64,000 nt of DNA from Paenibacillus helianthi (GTDB lineage: Bacteria > Bacillota > Bacilli > Paenibacillales > Paenibacillaceae): NCBI RefSeq assembly GCF_001909055.1, contig NZ_LVWI01000039.1, forward strand, positions 1 to 64,000, given 5' to 3'. The translations under genes were made by a program, and so were the position numbers. The notes below the pieces were generated by a model. The model made no database searches. It was not told the origin of the DNA and saw only the letters and a list, made by a program, of their open reading frames with translations. The stretch's first letter is position 1; every line of letters begins with the position of its first letter. Shown here in pieces: positions 44,889 through 54,641 of the stretch.

Positions 44889-45677
44889 TTGAACGAGCAT
44901 AAAGCTTCTCAATCGGAAACTGACGGGCTCTGGGAACAGTGGAAAGAACACGGGAATCCTGATGCCAAGAAGAAACTGATTGAGAGTTACCTCCATATTG
45001 TTGATTATGTGTCCAGCCGCTTGGCAGTTGGGTTACCCAAGAATGTCTCCAAAGATGATTTGGCCAGCAATGGTGTGATGGGCTTGATTGATGCTATAGA
45101 GAAATTCGACTACAAACGGGGGCTGCAGTTTCAGACCTATGCCTCCTGGCGGGTGCGTGGAGCGATTCTTGACTCTTTGCGCCAAAGTGATTGGGTTCCC
45201 AGATCGGTCAGGGAAAAAGCAAAGAAAATCGAGGACGCCTACCAACAGCTTGAACAGAAATACTTGAGATCTGTGAGTGACGAGGAAATGAGCCAATATC
45301 TGAACATTACAGAGCCGGAATTTCAAAATATGCTACAGGACGTGGCAGTCATGTCACTATGCTCACTTGAAGATCCTATCCGTGAAGAAGAATCAGAGAC
45401 CCGCATGTCAATATTGGTGGATGATAAGGCTAAGAATCCAGATCGAAAAGTAAATGAATTTTATTTACGTGATACCCTGACCAAAGGCATCGAGAAACTA
45501 ACAGTGAAAGAACGGACAGTCGTGTCCCTTTTATATTATGAAGATTTGTCTTTGAGCGAGATCGCCGAGGTGATGTCACTGTCGCCTTCACGGATTTCGC
45601 AGCTTCATTCGAAAGCTATTTTGCGGCTGAGAGGAACACTTGAAAAAAACCGTGATCTTCTCATGCAAAACGACTAA
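44889..45677 (+). CDS. sigD: Flagellar sigma factor SigD (sigma-28)
   Basis: SigD drives late flagellar, chemotaxis and autolysin genes. The 262-residue protein starts at TTG 44889 after AAGGGTG. It shows region 2 (VGLPKNVSKDDLASNGVMGLIDAIEKFDYKRGLQFQTYASWRVRGAILDSLRQSDWVPRS), region 3 (EKYLRSVSDEEMSQYL) and region 4 (LTVKERTVVSLLYYEDLSLSEIAEVMSLSPSRISQLHSKAILRLR). Its late place in the operon makes its level sensitive to read-through of the long transcript, as known in B. subtilis. Confidence 0.96.
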   Translation: MNEHKASQSETDGLWEQWKEHGNPDAKKKLIESYLHIVDYVSSRLAVGLPKNVSKDDLASNGVMGLIDAIEKFDYKRGLQFQTYASWRVRGAILDSLRQSDWVPRSVREKAKKIEDAYQQLEQKYLRSVSDEEMSQYLNITEPEFQNMLQDVAVMSLCSLEDPIREEESETRMSILVDDKAKNPDRKVNEFYLRDTLTKGIEKLTVKERTVVSLLYYEDLSLSEIAEVMSLSPSRISQLHSKAILRLRGTLEKNRDLLMQND

Positions 45678-45704
45678 CCGGGCGACGGTGAGGGGGAGCA
45701 GAAA

Positions 45705-47108
45705 TTGATCGGTCATTATGCTTTGAGCCAGTATATTAGTATTACCTTTTCGGAGGATAAGGGGATTGCTTACCTTCAGTTTTCTAAGAAGGATGAAAAT
45801 TTCTCTTGTACGATTGAAGATCTGGAAAGCTTCCTGCATAGTCACAACATTCGCTACGGGATTCAGCGGGACATCGTTCAACGTATCAGCAGCAATCCAG
45901 AGGAATACTTTTTCAGCAGGGTGCCTATAGCAATAGGACAACCTTCTGTGAATGGTACAGACGGCCGAGTAGTACTCACTGTCGATCTGGAAGAGGACCG
46001 CAAACCGCTGGAGATGGCGGATGGGAAAGTAGATTACAAGGACCTGGTAAGGCTTCATAATGTTCTAAAAGGTCAGATTATCGCCAAAGTCATTCCGCCT
46101 CAGCCAGGAAAAACCGGCATGATGGTTACCGGTGAAGAACTGCCGTCCAAACCGGGCAAAGAAGCTCATTTCAAAGTCGGGAAGAATGTGCTTGTTGATC
46201 AGGAAGAGACGGCTATGTATGCGGCTATTGATGGTCTAGTGACTTTAACAGACAAGGGAAAGATCAATGTTTTCCCGGTATATGAAGTCAATGGTGATGT
46301 TGATTACAGCACGGGTAATATTGATTTTGTCGGAACGGTTGTGATTCGGGGCAACGTATTGACGGGCTTCACCGTTAAATCTGCAGGCGATATCCGTGTA
46401 GTTGGAGGAGTTGAAGGCGCAGAGTTGATCTCGGGCGGTTCAATCGAAATTACCGGAGGAATCATAGGCTATAACAAGGGTCTTGTGAGTGCAGGGAAAA
46501 ATGTGAAGGTTTCCTTCATCCAGGATGGGAATGTAGTGGCAGGTGAGGATGTTATCGTGTCACAGAGCGTAATGCATTCTAATATCAGAGCTGGCAAGGA
46601 TGTTTTATGCAATGGAACAAAGGGTTTGATTGTTGGTGGCGTAGTGCAGGCTGGTGAACGTGTAGTGGCACGGACCATCGGTAACACAATGTCGACAGCA
46701 ACGGCTATAGAGGTAGGCGTAGTACCCGAACTGAGAAATGAGATTAACGAACTACGTCAAGATCTGCGCCATCTCCTTGAGAATGAAGATAAGACCAACA
46801 AAGCGCTGTATCTGCTTAATCAGCTTGCAAACAACGGCCAGCTCTCTCCAGACAAGGTGGCGCTTCGCGTGAAACTGAACGCAACGAAGCAATCTCATAT
46901 GCGTGATGAGAAGAAGATCAAAGAGCGCGTGCTCGAGATCGAAAAAATGCTTGAGGATACAGGCAGAGCCAGAGTAGAGGTTATTAAAACCATCTATGGA
47001 GGTTCTAAAATTGTGATTGGCAGGTATACCCGCTTCGTCAAGGACCCAACAGAAAGGGTTACCTTCATCTACAGTGATGGGGATATCTCTATGAGTCCTA
47101 ATATTTAA
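45705..47108 (+). CDS. FapA-like protein (DUF342)
   Basis: This 467-residue protein starts at TTG 45705 behind GAGGGGGAG. An N-terminal region (about 1-90) is followed by the DUF342/FapA stretch: KGQIIAKVIPPQPGKTGMMVTGEELPSKPGKE. A beta-helix of Gly/Val repeats follows (VNGDVDYSTGNIDFVGTVVIRGNV, then AGDIRVVGGVEGAELISGGSIEITGGI). The last ~120 residues are coiled coil. FapA-type proteins are polymer-forming or membrane-associated scaffolds in some bacteria. The gene follows sigD and probably belongs to the motility regulon. The exact role is unknown. Confidence 0.82.
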   Translation: MIGHYALSQYISITFSEDKGIAYLQFSKKDENFSCTIEDLESFLHSHNIRYGIQRDIVQRISSNPEEYFFSRVPIAIGQPSVNGTDGRVVLTVDLEEDRKPLEMADGKVDYKDLVRLHNVLKGQIIAKVIPPQPGKTGMMVTGEELPSKPGKEAHFKVGKNVLVDQEETAMYAAIDGLVTLTDKGKINVFPVYEVNGDVDYSTGNIDFVGTVVIRGNVLTGFTVKSAGDIRVVGGVEGAELISGGSIEITGGIIGYNKGLVSAGKNVKVSFIQDGNVVAGEDVIVSQSVMHSNIRAGKDVLCNGTKGLIVGGVVQAGERVVARTIGNTMSTATAIEVGVVPELRNEINELRQDLRHLLENEDKTNKALYLLNQLANNGQLSPDKVALRVKLNATKQSHMRDEKKIKERVLEIEKMLEDTGRARVEVIKTIYGGSKIVIGRYTRFVKDPTERVTFIYSDGDISMSPNI

Positions 47109-47187
47109 AAATGAGGACGATACTTATCTGATTGACGTTGCTTTGGAAAACCGGTTTTGTAACCACTTCAGTGAGGAGAGGGTATTT

Positions 47188-47499
47188 ATGAGTCTGAAAC
47201 CGGTGGAACTTCAAATTGCTTTGCCCCGGACAACTGAAGCAGGAAAGATTCAAAATGGGCTGCAGCATCGGCCTGCACTGGATCAGCAGCAGTTGGCAGG
47301 GCAGAATGTGAAACAAACGGAGCAACTCGCTCAGCGGAGCAGCGAAGTAGATGAGTCCGCTGAATCTGCTTTACGTGATGACCGAAGCGGACAACATCAA
47401 TCTGGCAGTCATCCCCCCCCTCACAAACATCAGAAGCCGGAGACCAGTCATGATGCCGAACACCCTTATAAGGGGCATCGCATTGACCTCAGTCTATAA
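47188..47499 (+). CDS. Short hydrophilic protein in the sigD-distal cluster
   Basis: The 103-residue protein starts at ATG 47188 with GAGGAGAGGG upstream. It opens with MSLKPVELQIALPRTTEAGKIQ, continues with a Gln/Ser/His-rich middle, and ends EHPYKGHRIDLSL. I recall similar short proteins, with the same two ends, after DUF342 genes in Bacilli and Clostridia, but know no function. It has no membrane segment. The conserved termini around a variable centre suggest a small adaptor with two binding ends. Confidence 0.7.
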   Translation: MSLKPVELQIALPRTTEAGKIQNGLQHRPALDQQQLAGQNVKQTEQLAQRSSEVDESAESALRDDRSGQHQSGSHPPPHKHQKPETSHDAEHPYKGHRIDLSL

Positions 47500-47534
47500 T
47501 ATTCTTGATTTGAACTTCTAAAGGAGATATGCAC

Positions 47535-48110
47535 TTGCAACCATGGGTATACATCGTGCTGGTAGGCGCTGTCGCTATCGTTTATGCCCTGAGACTACCA
47601 GTACGTGCTAAAGACGAGTCAGCAGACAGACAGAGTCTGAAAGAAACGGAAGCCGCGCTTGAATTGTATATGGCCGACATCGAGCGTGATCATGACAATA
47701 TGCTGCAGCTGGTCGGCAGTATCAAACAACAGTCGACAAACAACCGGGCTGCGCTTCAAGAGGAGATTGCCGGATTGAAGGAGCAAGTAGCTGAGTTGCA
47801 AAAAAACTCAATGTTGCTTGACGCGAGGCTGACAGCTGAGGAAAAAAGTCTACTACAGTTATCAGCGGCTTTTGGCAAAGGGAATGCGGCTGTTTCACCA
47901 GCCACAGGTCAGAATATGCATACCGAGTCTGTAATCGATGCACCTGTTCCCAAACCGAAACCGGTCAGTTCAATCAAACAGCGTTATCCAAGGTTGTTTG
48001 AGCTGCATGAAGAAGGAAAATCTATTGACTCTATTGCCAAGACGGCAGGTCTTCAGCGTGGTGAAGTTCAGCTGATCTTGCAGCTTGCCAAACAGGAGGA
48101 GTCGGTATGA
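47535..48110 (+). CDS. SwrB-like single-pass membrane protein with C-terminal HTH-like motif
   Basis: TTG 47535 is eight bases after AAGGAG; ATG 47529 is only two bases after it, so TTG is preferred (191 residues). The protein has a membrane helix at about 4-20, a coiled coil (about 35-115), a Pro/Lys linker, and a C-terminal KQRYPRLFELHEEGKSIDSIAKTAGLQRGEVQLILQLAKQ, a helix-turn-helix-like segment. B. subtilis SwrB (YlxL) occupies the same site after sigD and has the same layout; it activates FliPQR-dependent export. Orthology is likely but not certain. Confidence 0.75.
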   Translation: MQPWVYIVLVGAVAIVYALRLPVRAKDESADRQSLKETEAALELYMADIERDHDNMLQLVGSIKQQSTNNRAALQEEIAGLKEQVAELQKNSMLLDARLTAEEKSLLQLSAAFGKGNAAVSPATGQNMHTESVIDAPVPKPKPVSSIKQRYPRLFELHEEGKSIDSIAKTAGLQRGEVQLILQLAKQEESV

Positions 48111-48751
48111 TCAAGAATCGTTCGTTCATGTTGGGATTGGGTGCCGGGCTGATTATGGGTGCATTGCTGCTGCAGTTAATGCTCTCCGGAGGAGCTGCAC
48201 CCATGACCAAAGATGAGCTGGTCAAGGAAGCGGCTAAACTTAATTTAACCGTTAACGATCCTGCCGCAAAAGCATCAGTTGAAGACGGAACTGATCCTGC
48301 GCAGGGAACAGATGGGACTGCCAAAGAAAATGATACTACAGCAGTTGCCGGATCTCCCAAGCCATCTGCTTCACCGAAAGCCTCTCCTGCAGCTTCACCT
48401 AAGGCTGCGGCTAAGCCAACAGATGCTAACAAACCAGTGAAGCCTTCAGCTCCCGCCAAACCATCCTCTTCAGCTGCAGTTAAGCCAAAGGTAACTTCGT
48501 CGACGGTGAGTACGCCTGCTACACCTGCTCCTGCGGTTGCTGGCACCATATCTGTTAAGATTCCTACGGGAATTACACTCTCCGAGACTGCTGACCTTTT
48601 GGCAAAGGCAGGTGTCATTGATGATAAAGCTGAGTTTTTGAAGAGTGCCAACAACCGCAAAGCTAATACTAAAATTCAATATGGCGGTTACAGCTTTATA
48701 AAAGGTGAGGGTATTAATTCTATCATTGACAAACTGATCACCGTAAAGTAG
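48107..48751 (+). CDS. Membrane-anchored protein with MltG-N-terminus-like domain
   Basis: The 214-residue protein has a short basic start and one membrane helix (about 7-26, MLGLGAGLIMGALLLQLML). A ~100-residue Ala/Pro/Ser/Lys/Thr extracytoplasmic linker follows. The C-terminal ~65 residues begin ISVKIPTGITLSETADLLAKAGVIDDKAEFLKSA and end INSIIDKLITVK. That domain resembles the LysM-like N-terminal module of the MltG/YceG transglycosylase, but no catalytic transglycosylase domain is present. It may bind cell wall near the flagellum. It overlaps the previous gene by four bases. Confidence 0.7.
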   Translation: MIKNRSFMLGLGAGLIMGALLLQLMLSGGAAPMTKDELVKEAAKLNLTVNDPAAKASVEDGTDPAQGTDGTAKENDTTAVAGSPKPSASPKASPAASPKAAAKPTDANKPVKPSAPAKPSSSAAVKPKVTSSTVSTPATPAPAVAGTISVKIPTGITLSETADLLAKAGVIDDKAEFLKSANNRKANTKIQYGGYSFIKGEGINSIIDKLITVK

Positions 48752-48780
48752 CTATTTGCGGAGGAAATTTATTTGAAGCG

Positions 48781-48809
48781 TTGCATACGTTATTTTAATA
48801 TGGTATAGT
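48781..48809 (+). promoter_or_regulatory. SigmaA promoter of rpsB
   Basis: TTGCAT (48781-48786) and TATAGT (48804-48809) have an exact 17-base spacer. This separates ribosomal gene expression from the flagellar operon upstream. Confidence 0.8.
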
Positions 48810-48816
48810 AATAAAC

Positions 48817-48890
48817 GGTGTTAAAACACACGCCGGTTGATTTCGACAAGGGGTGCTTTCTTCTGAAGAAAGTCTTGTAGAAAGATGACA
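48817..48890 (+). promoter_or_regulatory. Folded 5' leader of rpsB
   Basis: The ~130-base leader contains a GGTGT/ACAC hairpin (about 48817-48836). A longer composite hairpin follows: ACAAG (48846-48850) pairs with CTTGT (48874-48878), enclosing CTTTCTT/AAGAAAG (48856-48872). This layout suits autoregulation by ribosomal protein S2, but a family match was not tested. Confidence 0.45.
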
Positions 48891-48939
48891 CGCGGCGGAG
48901 GAGACACACAAAAAAACCAATACTAGGAGGTGTGTGAAG

Positions 48940-49641
48940 ATGGCAGTAATTTCCATGAAGCAGCTTCTCGAAGCTGGGGTTCACTTCGGTCATCAGACTC
49001 GTCGTTGGAATCCAAAGATGGATCGTTATATCTTCACTGAAAGAAACGGAATTTACATTATTGACCTGCAAAAAACGGTTAAAAAGGTAGAGGAAGCTTA
49101 CAACTTTGTAAAGAGCGTCGCTGGCGACAACGGCACAATCCTATTCGTAGGAACAAAGAAACAAGCACAAGATTCCGTGAAAGAAGAAGCTGAACGTTCG
49201 GGTATGTTCTTCATTAACCAACGTTGGCTGGGCGGTACCCTGACTAACTTCCAAACTATTCAGAAACGGATTGACCGTCTGAAAAAATTGGAACTTTGGG
49301 AAGAAGACGGTACCTTCGCAGTTCTGCCTAAGAAAGAAGTAATCCTTCTCCGCAAAGAGAAAGATCGTCTTGAAAAATTCCTGGGCGGTATCAAGAACAT
49401 GAAAGGTCTGCCTAGTGCGCTGTTCATCATTGACCCGCGTAAAGAGCGCATCGCTGTTGCGGAAGCTCGTAAACTGGGTATCCCAATCGTAGCTATCGTT
49501 GATACTAACTGTGATCCGGATGAAATCGACTACGTGATCCCGGGCAATGACGACGCGATTCGCGCCGTGAAATTGCTTACTGGTAAAATGGCTGATGCAG
49601 TTGTAGAAGCTCACCAGGGCGAAGATACAACTACAGCTTAA
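48940..49641 (+). CDS. rpsB: 30S ribosomal protein S2
   Basis: The 233-residue protein has the S2 opening [46 protein letters not shown] and the blocks [37 protein letters not shown] and [33 protein letters not shown] 48940 follows AGGAGGTG; an in-frame GTG six bases earlier is too close to that site. It has its own promoter and is linked to tsf through an attenuator. Confidence 0.98.
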   Translation: MAVISMKQLLEAGVHFGHQTRRWNPKMDRYIFTERNGIYIIDLQKTVKKVEEAYNFVKSVAGDNGTILFVGTKKQAQDSVKEEAERSGMFFINQRWLGGTLTNFQTIQKRIDRLKKLELWEEDGTFAVLPKKEVILLRKEKDRLEKFLGGIKNMKGLPSALFIIDPRKERIAVAEARKLGIPIVAIVDTNCDPDEIDYVIPGNDDAIRAVKLLTGKMADAVVEAHQGEDTTTA

Positions 49642-49673
49642 GTAGTAGCCGGAACTTAACTAGAACTTAAATG

Positions 49674-49718
49674 AAAAGGGTGGTTGGCAGGTGGATAACC
49701 TCTCACTGCCCTTTTTTT
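49674..49718 (+). terminator. Attenuator between rpsB and tsf
   Basis: A hairpin with GGCA/TGCC and GTG/CAC pairing (49686-49710), flanked by AAAAGGG and CCC, is followed by seven Ts. It is probably a partial terminator that lowers tsf relative to rpsB. Confidence 0.7.
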
Positions 49719-49774
49719 AGGATAATAGACATGAAACGTGTAACATAACGACAATTATCTGGAGGGAATTAACA

Positions 49775-50425
49775 ATGGCAGTAGATGCAAAAGCAGTAAA
49801 AGAACTTCGCGAAAGAACAGGCGCGGGAATGCTGGATTGCAAAAAAGCGCTGGAAGAAGCTAACAACGATATTTCGAAGGCAGCAGATTTGCTTCGTGAA
49901 AAAGGTCTTTCCGCCGCTGCTAACAAAGCTGGACGTATTGCTACAGAAGGCGTTGTTGAGTCTTATATCCATGCTGGCGGACGTATCGGTGTGCTTGTAG
50001 AAATCAACTGTGAAACTGACTTCGTAGGTAAAACGGATTCCTTCAAAGAATTTGCACGCGATATCGCTATGCAGATCGCTGCAGCAAATCCGCTGTATGT
50101 TCGTCGTGAAGAAGTACCAGCTGAAGCTGTGGAAAAAGAAAAGGAAATTCTGAAGGCTCAAGCTCTGAACGAAGGCAAGCCTGAGAAAATCGTCGAAAAA
50201 ATGGTTGAAGGACGTATCAGCAAGTTCTATGAAGAATATTGTCTGCTTGAACAAACCTTCGTTAAAGATCATGAAAAGACAATCTCCCAACTGCTGAACG
50301 AAAAAATCAGCACTATCGGTGAAAATATCTCTATCCGTCGTTTTGTCCGTTACGAACTGGGCGAAGGCCTGGAAAAGAAAGTCGACAACTTTGTAGAAGA
50401 AGTTATGGCTCAAGTGAATCAATAA
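49775..50425 (+). CDS. tsf: Elongation factor Ts (short form)
   Basis: EF-Ts exchanges GDP for GTP on EF-Tu. The 216-residue protein has the N-terminal UBA-like domain ([38 protein letters not shown]) and the core with [36 protein letters not shown]. The end [23 protein letters not shown] motif is present ([17 protein letters not shown]). It is ~75 residues shorter than B. subtilis EF-Ts (293), as in the single-core forms of Thermus and cyanobacteria. It looks intact, not truncated by mutation. Confidence 0.95.
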   Translation: MAVDAKAVKELRERTGAGMLDCKKALEEANNDISKAADLLREKGLSAAANKAGRIATEGVVESYIHAGGRIGVLVEINCETDFVGKTDSFKEFARDIAMQIAAANPLYVRREEVPAEAVEKEKEILKAQALNEGKPEKIVEKMVEGRISKFYEEYCLLEQTFVKDHEKTISQLLNEKISTIGENISIRRFVRYELGEGLEKKVDNFVEEVMAQVNQ

Positions 50426-50469
50426 TAGTAATCTGCATACAGAATTGAATAAAGGCAAGCATCAAAAGA

Positions 50470-50501
50470 GCGGAACACATACACGTAGTGTTCCGCCTTT
50501 T
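50470..50501 (+). terminator. Terminator after tsf
   Basis: GCGGAACAC (50470-50478) pairs with GTGTTCCGC (50488-50496), followed by CTTTTG. The stem is strong and the T run short. Confidence 0.8.
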
Positions 50502-50505
50502 GTAA

Positions 50506-51251
<746 letters not shown>

Positions 51252-51252
<1 letters not shown>

Positions 51253-51806
51253 TGCCACAATCGGTTAAGAAGAATGCCGAAGAGCGTATGGAAAAAGCGA
51301 TTTTATCTCTGAAACGGGACTTGGCAACACTGCGGGCAGGACGTGCTTCTACATCACTCCTGGACCGTATTCAGGTAGAATATTACGGTGCGCCTACTCC
51401 AATCAACCAGTTGGCCAATATCAGTACTCCAGATTCACGGACCCTGCTGATCCAGCCTTGGGATAAAACCTCGATGTCGGACATCGAACGCGCGATTATG
51501 AAATCGGATATTGGGATTACTCCAGCCAATGACGGTACTATTATTCGCCTTTCTATTCCGCCGCTTACTGAAGAACGCCGCAGTGAACTTGTGAAGTTCA
51601 CCAAGAAATTTGGTGAAGAGGCCAAGGTAGCCATCCGCAATATCCGTCGGGATGCCAATGATGACATCAAAAAGATGGAGAAAAACGGTATTTCGGAAGA
51701 TGAGTCCCATGGGCACCAAGAAGACATTCAGAAGTCAACGGATAAGTTCATAGCCGAAGTTGATAAAGTGCTCTTGGCCAAAGAAAAAGAGATTATGGAA
51801 GTATAA
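51252..51806 (+). CDS. frr: Ribosome recycling factor
   Basis: RRF splits post-termination ribosomes with EF-G. The 184-residue protein shows the tRNA-mimic helices: [48 protein letters not shown], then [40 protein letters not shown]. It is coupled to pyrH. Confidence 0.98.
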
Positions 51807-51816
51807 TGAAATTCAA

Positions 51817-51860
51817 GAGACTTCAGGCCCCTCCGTATATGGTGGGGTTTGTCTCTTTCT
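51817..51860 (+). terminator. Hairpin between frr and uppS
   Basis: GAGAC (51817-51821) pairs with GTCTC (51851-51855) and CCCC (51828-51831) with GGGG (51844-51847), followed by TTTCT. It is a moderate terminator or attenuator. Confidence 0.55.
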
Positions 51861-51884
51861 GATAAGAGCTTGGAGGAAACGGAA

Positions 51885-52655
51885 ATGATCAAACGGATTC
51901 AAGCGTGGCTGAGCCGTAAAGACAGGCAGCAGGAGCCAATTGAGATTTCACCGGATAACATTCCCCGTCATGTGGCTGTCATTATGGATGGCAATGGCCG
52001 CTGGGCTAAACGTCGAGGATTACCGCGGATCGTTGGCCACCAGAACGGGATGAAGGCAGTCAAACGTACTACAATTGCTGCGAATGATCTGGGTGTGGAG
52101 TTCTTGACCATGTACGCTTTCTCTACCGAAAACTGGAAACGGCCGAAGGAAGAAGTGGATTTTTTAATGCGCTTGCCAGTCGAGTTTCTGGCTCTAGAGC
52201 TTGACGAACTTATTGAAAAAAATGTGCAAGTACGTGTGATGGGCGATACTGACGCACTGCCATCTCATACCCGTAAGGCTATGGAGGAAGCAGTCAACCG
52301 TACTAAGCACAATACAGGCCTTATTTTGAATTTTGCCTTAAATTATGGTTCGCGCAAAGAAATAGAAGATTGCATGCGGGGATTGGGACAGGACATTCAG
52401 GATGGAGTATTATCACCAGAAGATATTACATCTGAACTGATCGACAGCAGACTATTGAGTTCAGGAATGCCTGACCCTGACCTTCTTATCCGTACAAGCG
52501 GAGAGATGCGGCTAAGCAACTTTATGCTCTGGCAGGTTGCCTACAGTGAGTTCTGGTTTACAGATGCATACTGGCCGGAATTTGATAAGTCGCATTTGTT
52601 GCAGGCTGTAGCGGAGTATCAGCGACGTACACGCCGTTATGGTGGACTGAAGTAG
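51885..52655 (+). CDS. uppS: Undecaprenyl diphosphate synthase
   Basis: UppS makes the C55 lipid carrier for cell wall synthesis by cis-prenyl transfer. ATG 51885 follows TTGGAGGAA. The 256-residue enzyme has HVAVIMDGNGRWAKRRG with catalytic Asp35, GHQNGMKAVK, TMYAFSTENWKRP, and the C-terminal DPDLLIRTSGEMRLSNFMLWQVAYSEFWFTDAYWPEF. The open frame upstream to 51849 overlaps the terminator hairpin and is not used. cdsA follows after 21 bases. Confidence 0.97.
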   Translation: MIKRIQAWLSRKDRQQEPIEISPDNIPRHVAVIMDGNGRWAKRRGLPRIVGHQNGMKAVKRTTIAANDLGVEFLTMYAFSTENWKRPKEEVDFLMRLPVEFLALELDELIEKNVQVRVMGDTDALPSHTRKAMEEAVNRTKHNTGLILNFALNYGSRKEIEDCMRGLGQDIQDGVLSPEDITSELIDSRLLSSGMPDPDLLIRTSGEMRLSNFMLWQVAYSEFWFTDAYWPEFDKSHLLQAVAEYQRRTRRYGGLK

Positions 52656-52676
52656 CCTGATGGGAGATGGGAACCA

Positions 52677-53480
52677 TTGAAGCAGCGATTGATTACCGGA
52701 ATTATAGCCGGCGCGGTATTTTTAGGATTGTGCTTTTGGGGAGGCTGGCCGTACCAGCTGTTGCTGACAGCTATGGCTCTCATCGGTTTTTATGAATTTT
52801 TGAAAATGACAGGCACACAGACTTTCGGTGGTACCGCTATTGTAGGTTATCTGTCCGTAATGTGTTTTATGATCCCTTGGGATTTAATCGGTATCTCTGA
52901 ATGGTTTTCTTGGGAGCAAGGGATTTGGCTATTAATGCTGGTGTTCCTCTTGCTTACAGTAATCAGCAAGAATAAGTTGGATATTAAAATAGCAGCTACA
53001 TTGTTTACTGGAATTGTATACATAGGAATGGGTTTTTCCTATATGTCTATTGCACGTGGTGCGGGGGACGGGCATGGTTTGATCTGGACTTTCCTGCTGC
53101 TGTGCTGTATCTGGGGCAGTGATGCTGGTGCTTATTTTGTAGGCAGAAGCTTTGGCAAAAACAAGCTGTGGCCAGCTATAAGTCCCAACAAAACCGTGGA
53201 AGGAGCCCTTGGCGGGGTGTTGATCTCCATTCTGATTGCAATTGGTTTTGCTTTATTTGTTCCTGATCTCCTGACTATAGGACGTGCGCTTCTTATCGGA
53301 ATTTCATGCGCGGTTCTGGGTCAGCTGGGTGATCTTGTACAATCTGCCTATAAACGGGTGTACGGTATTAAGGATTCAGGCTCGCTGCTGCCTGGTCATG
53401 GAGGTATTCTTGACCGCTGCGACAGCTGGATTATCGTATTTCCTTTCGTACATATCGTAATGCTTATGCCATACTACTAA
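52677..53480 (+). CDS. cdsA: Phosphatidate cytidylyltransferase
   Basis: CdsA makes CDP-diacylglycerol for phospholipid synthesis. The 267-residue membrane protein starts at TTG 52677. It has about seven to eight helices and the C-terminal signature SAYKRVYGIKDSGSLLPGHGGILDRCDS, which holds the metal-binding aspartates. It lies between uppS and dxr as in other Bacillales. Confidence 0.96.
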   Translation: MKQRLITGIIAGAVFLGLCFWGGWPYQLLLTAMALIGFYEFLKMTGTQTFGGTAIVGYLSVMCFMIPWDLIGISEWFSWEQGIWLLMLVFLLLTVISKNKLDIKIAATLFTGIVYIGMGFSYMSIARGAGDGHGLIWTFLLLCCIWGSDAGAYFVGRSFGKNKLWPAISPNKTVEGALGGVLISILIAIGFALFVPDLLTIGRALLIGISCAVLGQLGDLVQSAYKRVYGIKDSGSLLPGHGGILDRCDSWIIVFPFVHIVMLMPYY

Positions 53481-53501
53481 CGCCAGGGAGAAGGTTCTAC
53501 T

Positions 53502-54641
53502 GTGAAAAGAATAAGTATTCTCGGCTCCACGGGTTCGATCGGGACACAGACGCTGGATGTAATCGCCATGCACCCGGATGCCTTTGAAGTGGAGGGCCTG
53601 GCCGCTGGAAGCAATACTGCCCTACTGTTAGAGCAGATTCAACGTTTCAAGCCACGCCGCGTTTCTGTGTCCTCCAAAGAGCTGGCTGAGGAGATCAGAA
53701 CGAGTCTTCCTGAGGGCGTGGAGCTTTTTAGCGGGAATGAAGGACTGGTTGAGATCGCTGCAGGCGGAGATGCGGATACTTTGGTAACAGCGGTAATGGG
53801 TAGTGTCGGGTTACAGTCCACGCTTGCGGCAATTGATGCTGGAAGACATATTGGCTTAGCCAATAAGGAAACACTCGTTACAGCCGGACATCTGGTGACT
53901 GAGCGTGCCGTGAGAAAAGGCGTTCAAGTGCTCCCAGTCGACAGTGAGCATTCTGCTATATTCCAGTGTCTTAATGGTGAAAACCGTGAGGATATTGCCA
54001 ATATTACGCTTACTGCCTCCGGCGGCTCATTTCGGGACTATTCCCGGGATCAGCTTAAGGAGGTTACGGTTGAAGATGCCCTGCGGCATCCGAACTGGAG
54101 CATGGGGTCCAAAATCACGATTGACTCGGCCACTATGGTGAATAAGGGCTTGGAAGTAATTGAAGCTCATTGGCTGTTCGGTTTGCCGTATGAACAAATC
54201 CAGGTAATACTGCATCCGGAAAGCATTATCCATTCTTACGTGGAGTTCCGGGACAGCAGTATAATAGCTCAGTTGGGTAACCCGGATATGCGCGTTCCTA
54301 TCCAGTATGCGCTCACCTATCCGGACCGGTGGGCTTCACCGGCCAAACGATTGTCTCTGTCTCAAGTCGGTCAACTAACCTTCAGGGAAATGGATTATGT
54401 GCGTTTTCCAGCGCTGAAGCTTGCGATAGAATGCGGGAAGGCCGGAGGGACGAACACTACTGCCTTTAATGCCGCTAACGAAATCGCAGTTGCCCGCTTC
54501 CTGCGTCATGAGATTCCTTTCTTACGGATTGAAGAGATTATTGAAGAAGTACTGCAGCATCATGTAACGGTTGCATTCCCGGATCTGGAACAAATTGAGT
54601 ATTGCGACTATACAACACGTGAACTTGCAAGTAAGTTGTAA
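53502..54641 (+). CDS. dxr: 1-deoxy-D-xylulose-5-phosphate reductoisomerase
   Basis: Dxr converts DXP to MEP with NADPH, the committed step of the MEP isoprenoid route, which supplies UppS upstream. The 379-residue protein starts at GTG 53502, with the NADPH loop ILGSTGSIGTQTLDVI, the LANKETLVTAG block, the metal/substrate motif DSEHSAIFQC and the catalytic flap region HPNWSMGSKITIDSATMVNKGLEVIEAH. It is complete. Confidence 0.97.
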   Translation: MKRISILGSTGSIGTQTLDVIAMHPDAFEVEGLAAGSNTALLLEQIQRFKPRRVSVSSKELAEEIRTSLPEGVELFSGNEGLVEIAAGGDADTLVTAVMGSVGLQSTLAAIDAGRHIGLANKETLVTAGHLVTERAVRKGVQVLPVDSEHSAIFQCLNGENREDIANITLTASGGSFRDYSRDQLKEVTVEDALRHPNWSMGSKITIDSATMVNKGLEVIEAHWLFGLPYEQIQVILHPESIIHSYVEFRDSSIIAQLGNPDMRVPIQYALTYPDRWASPAKRLSLSQVGQLTFREMDYVRFPALKLAIECGKAGGTNTTAFNAANEIAVARFLRHEIPFLRIEEIIEEVLQHHVTVAFPDLEQIEYCDYTTRELASKL

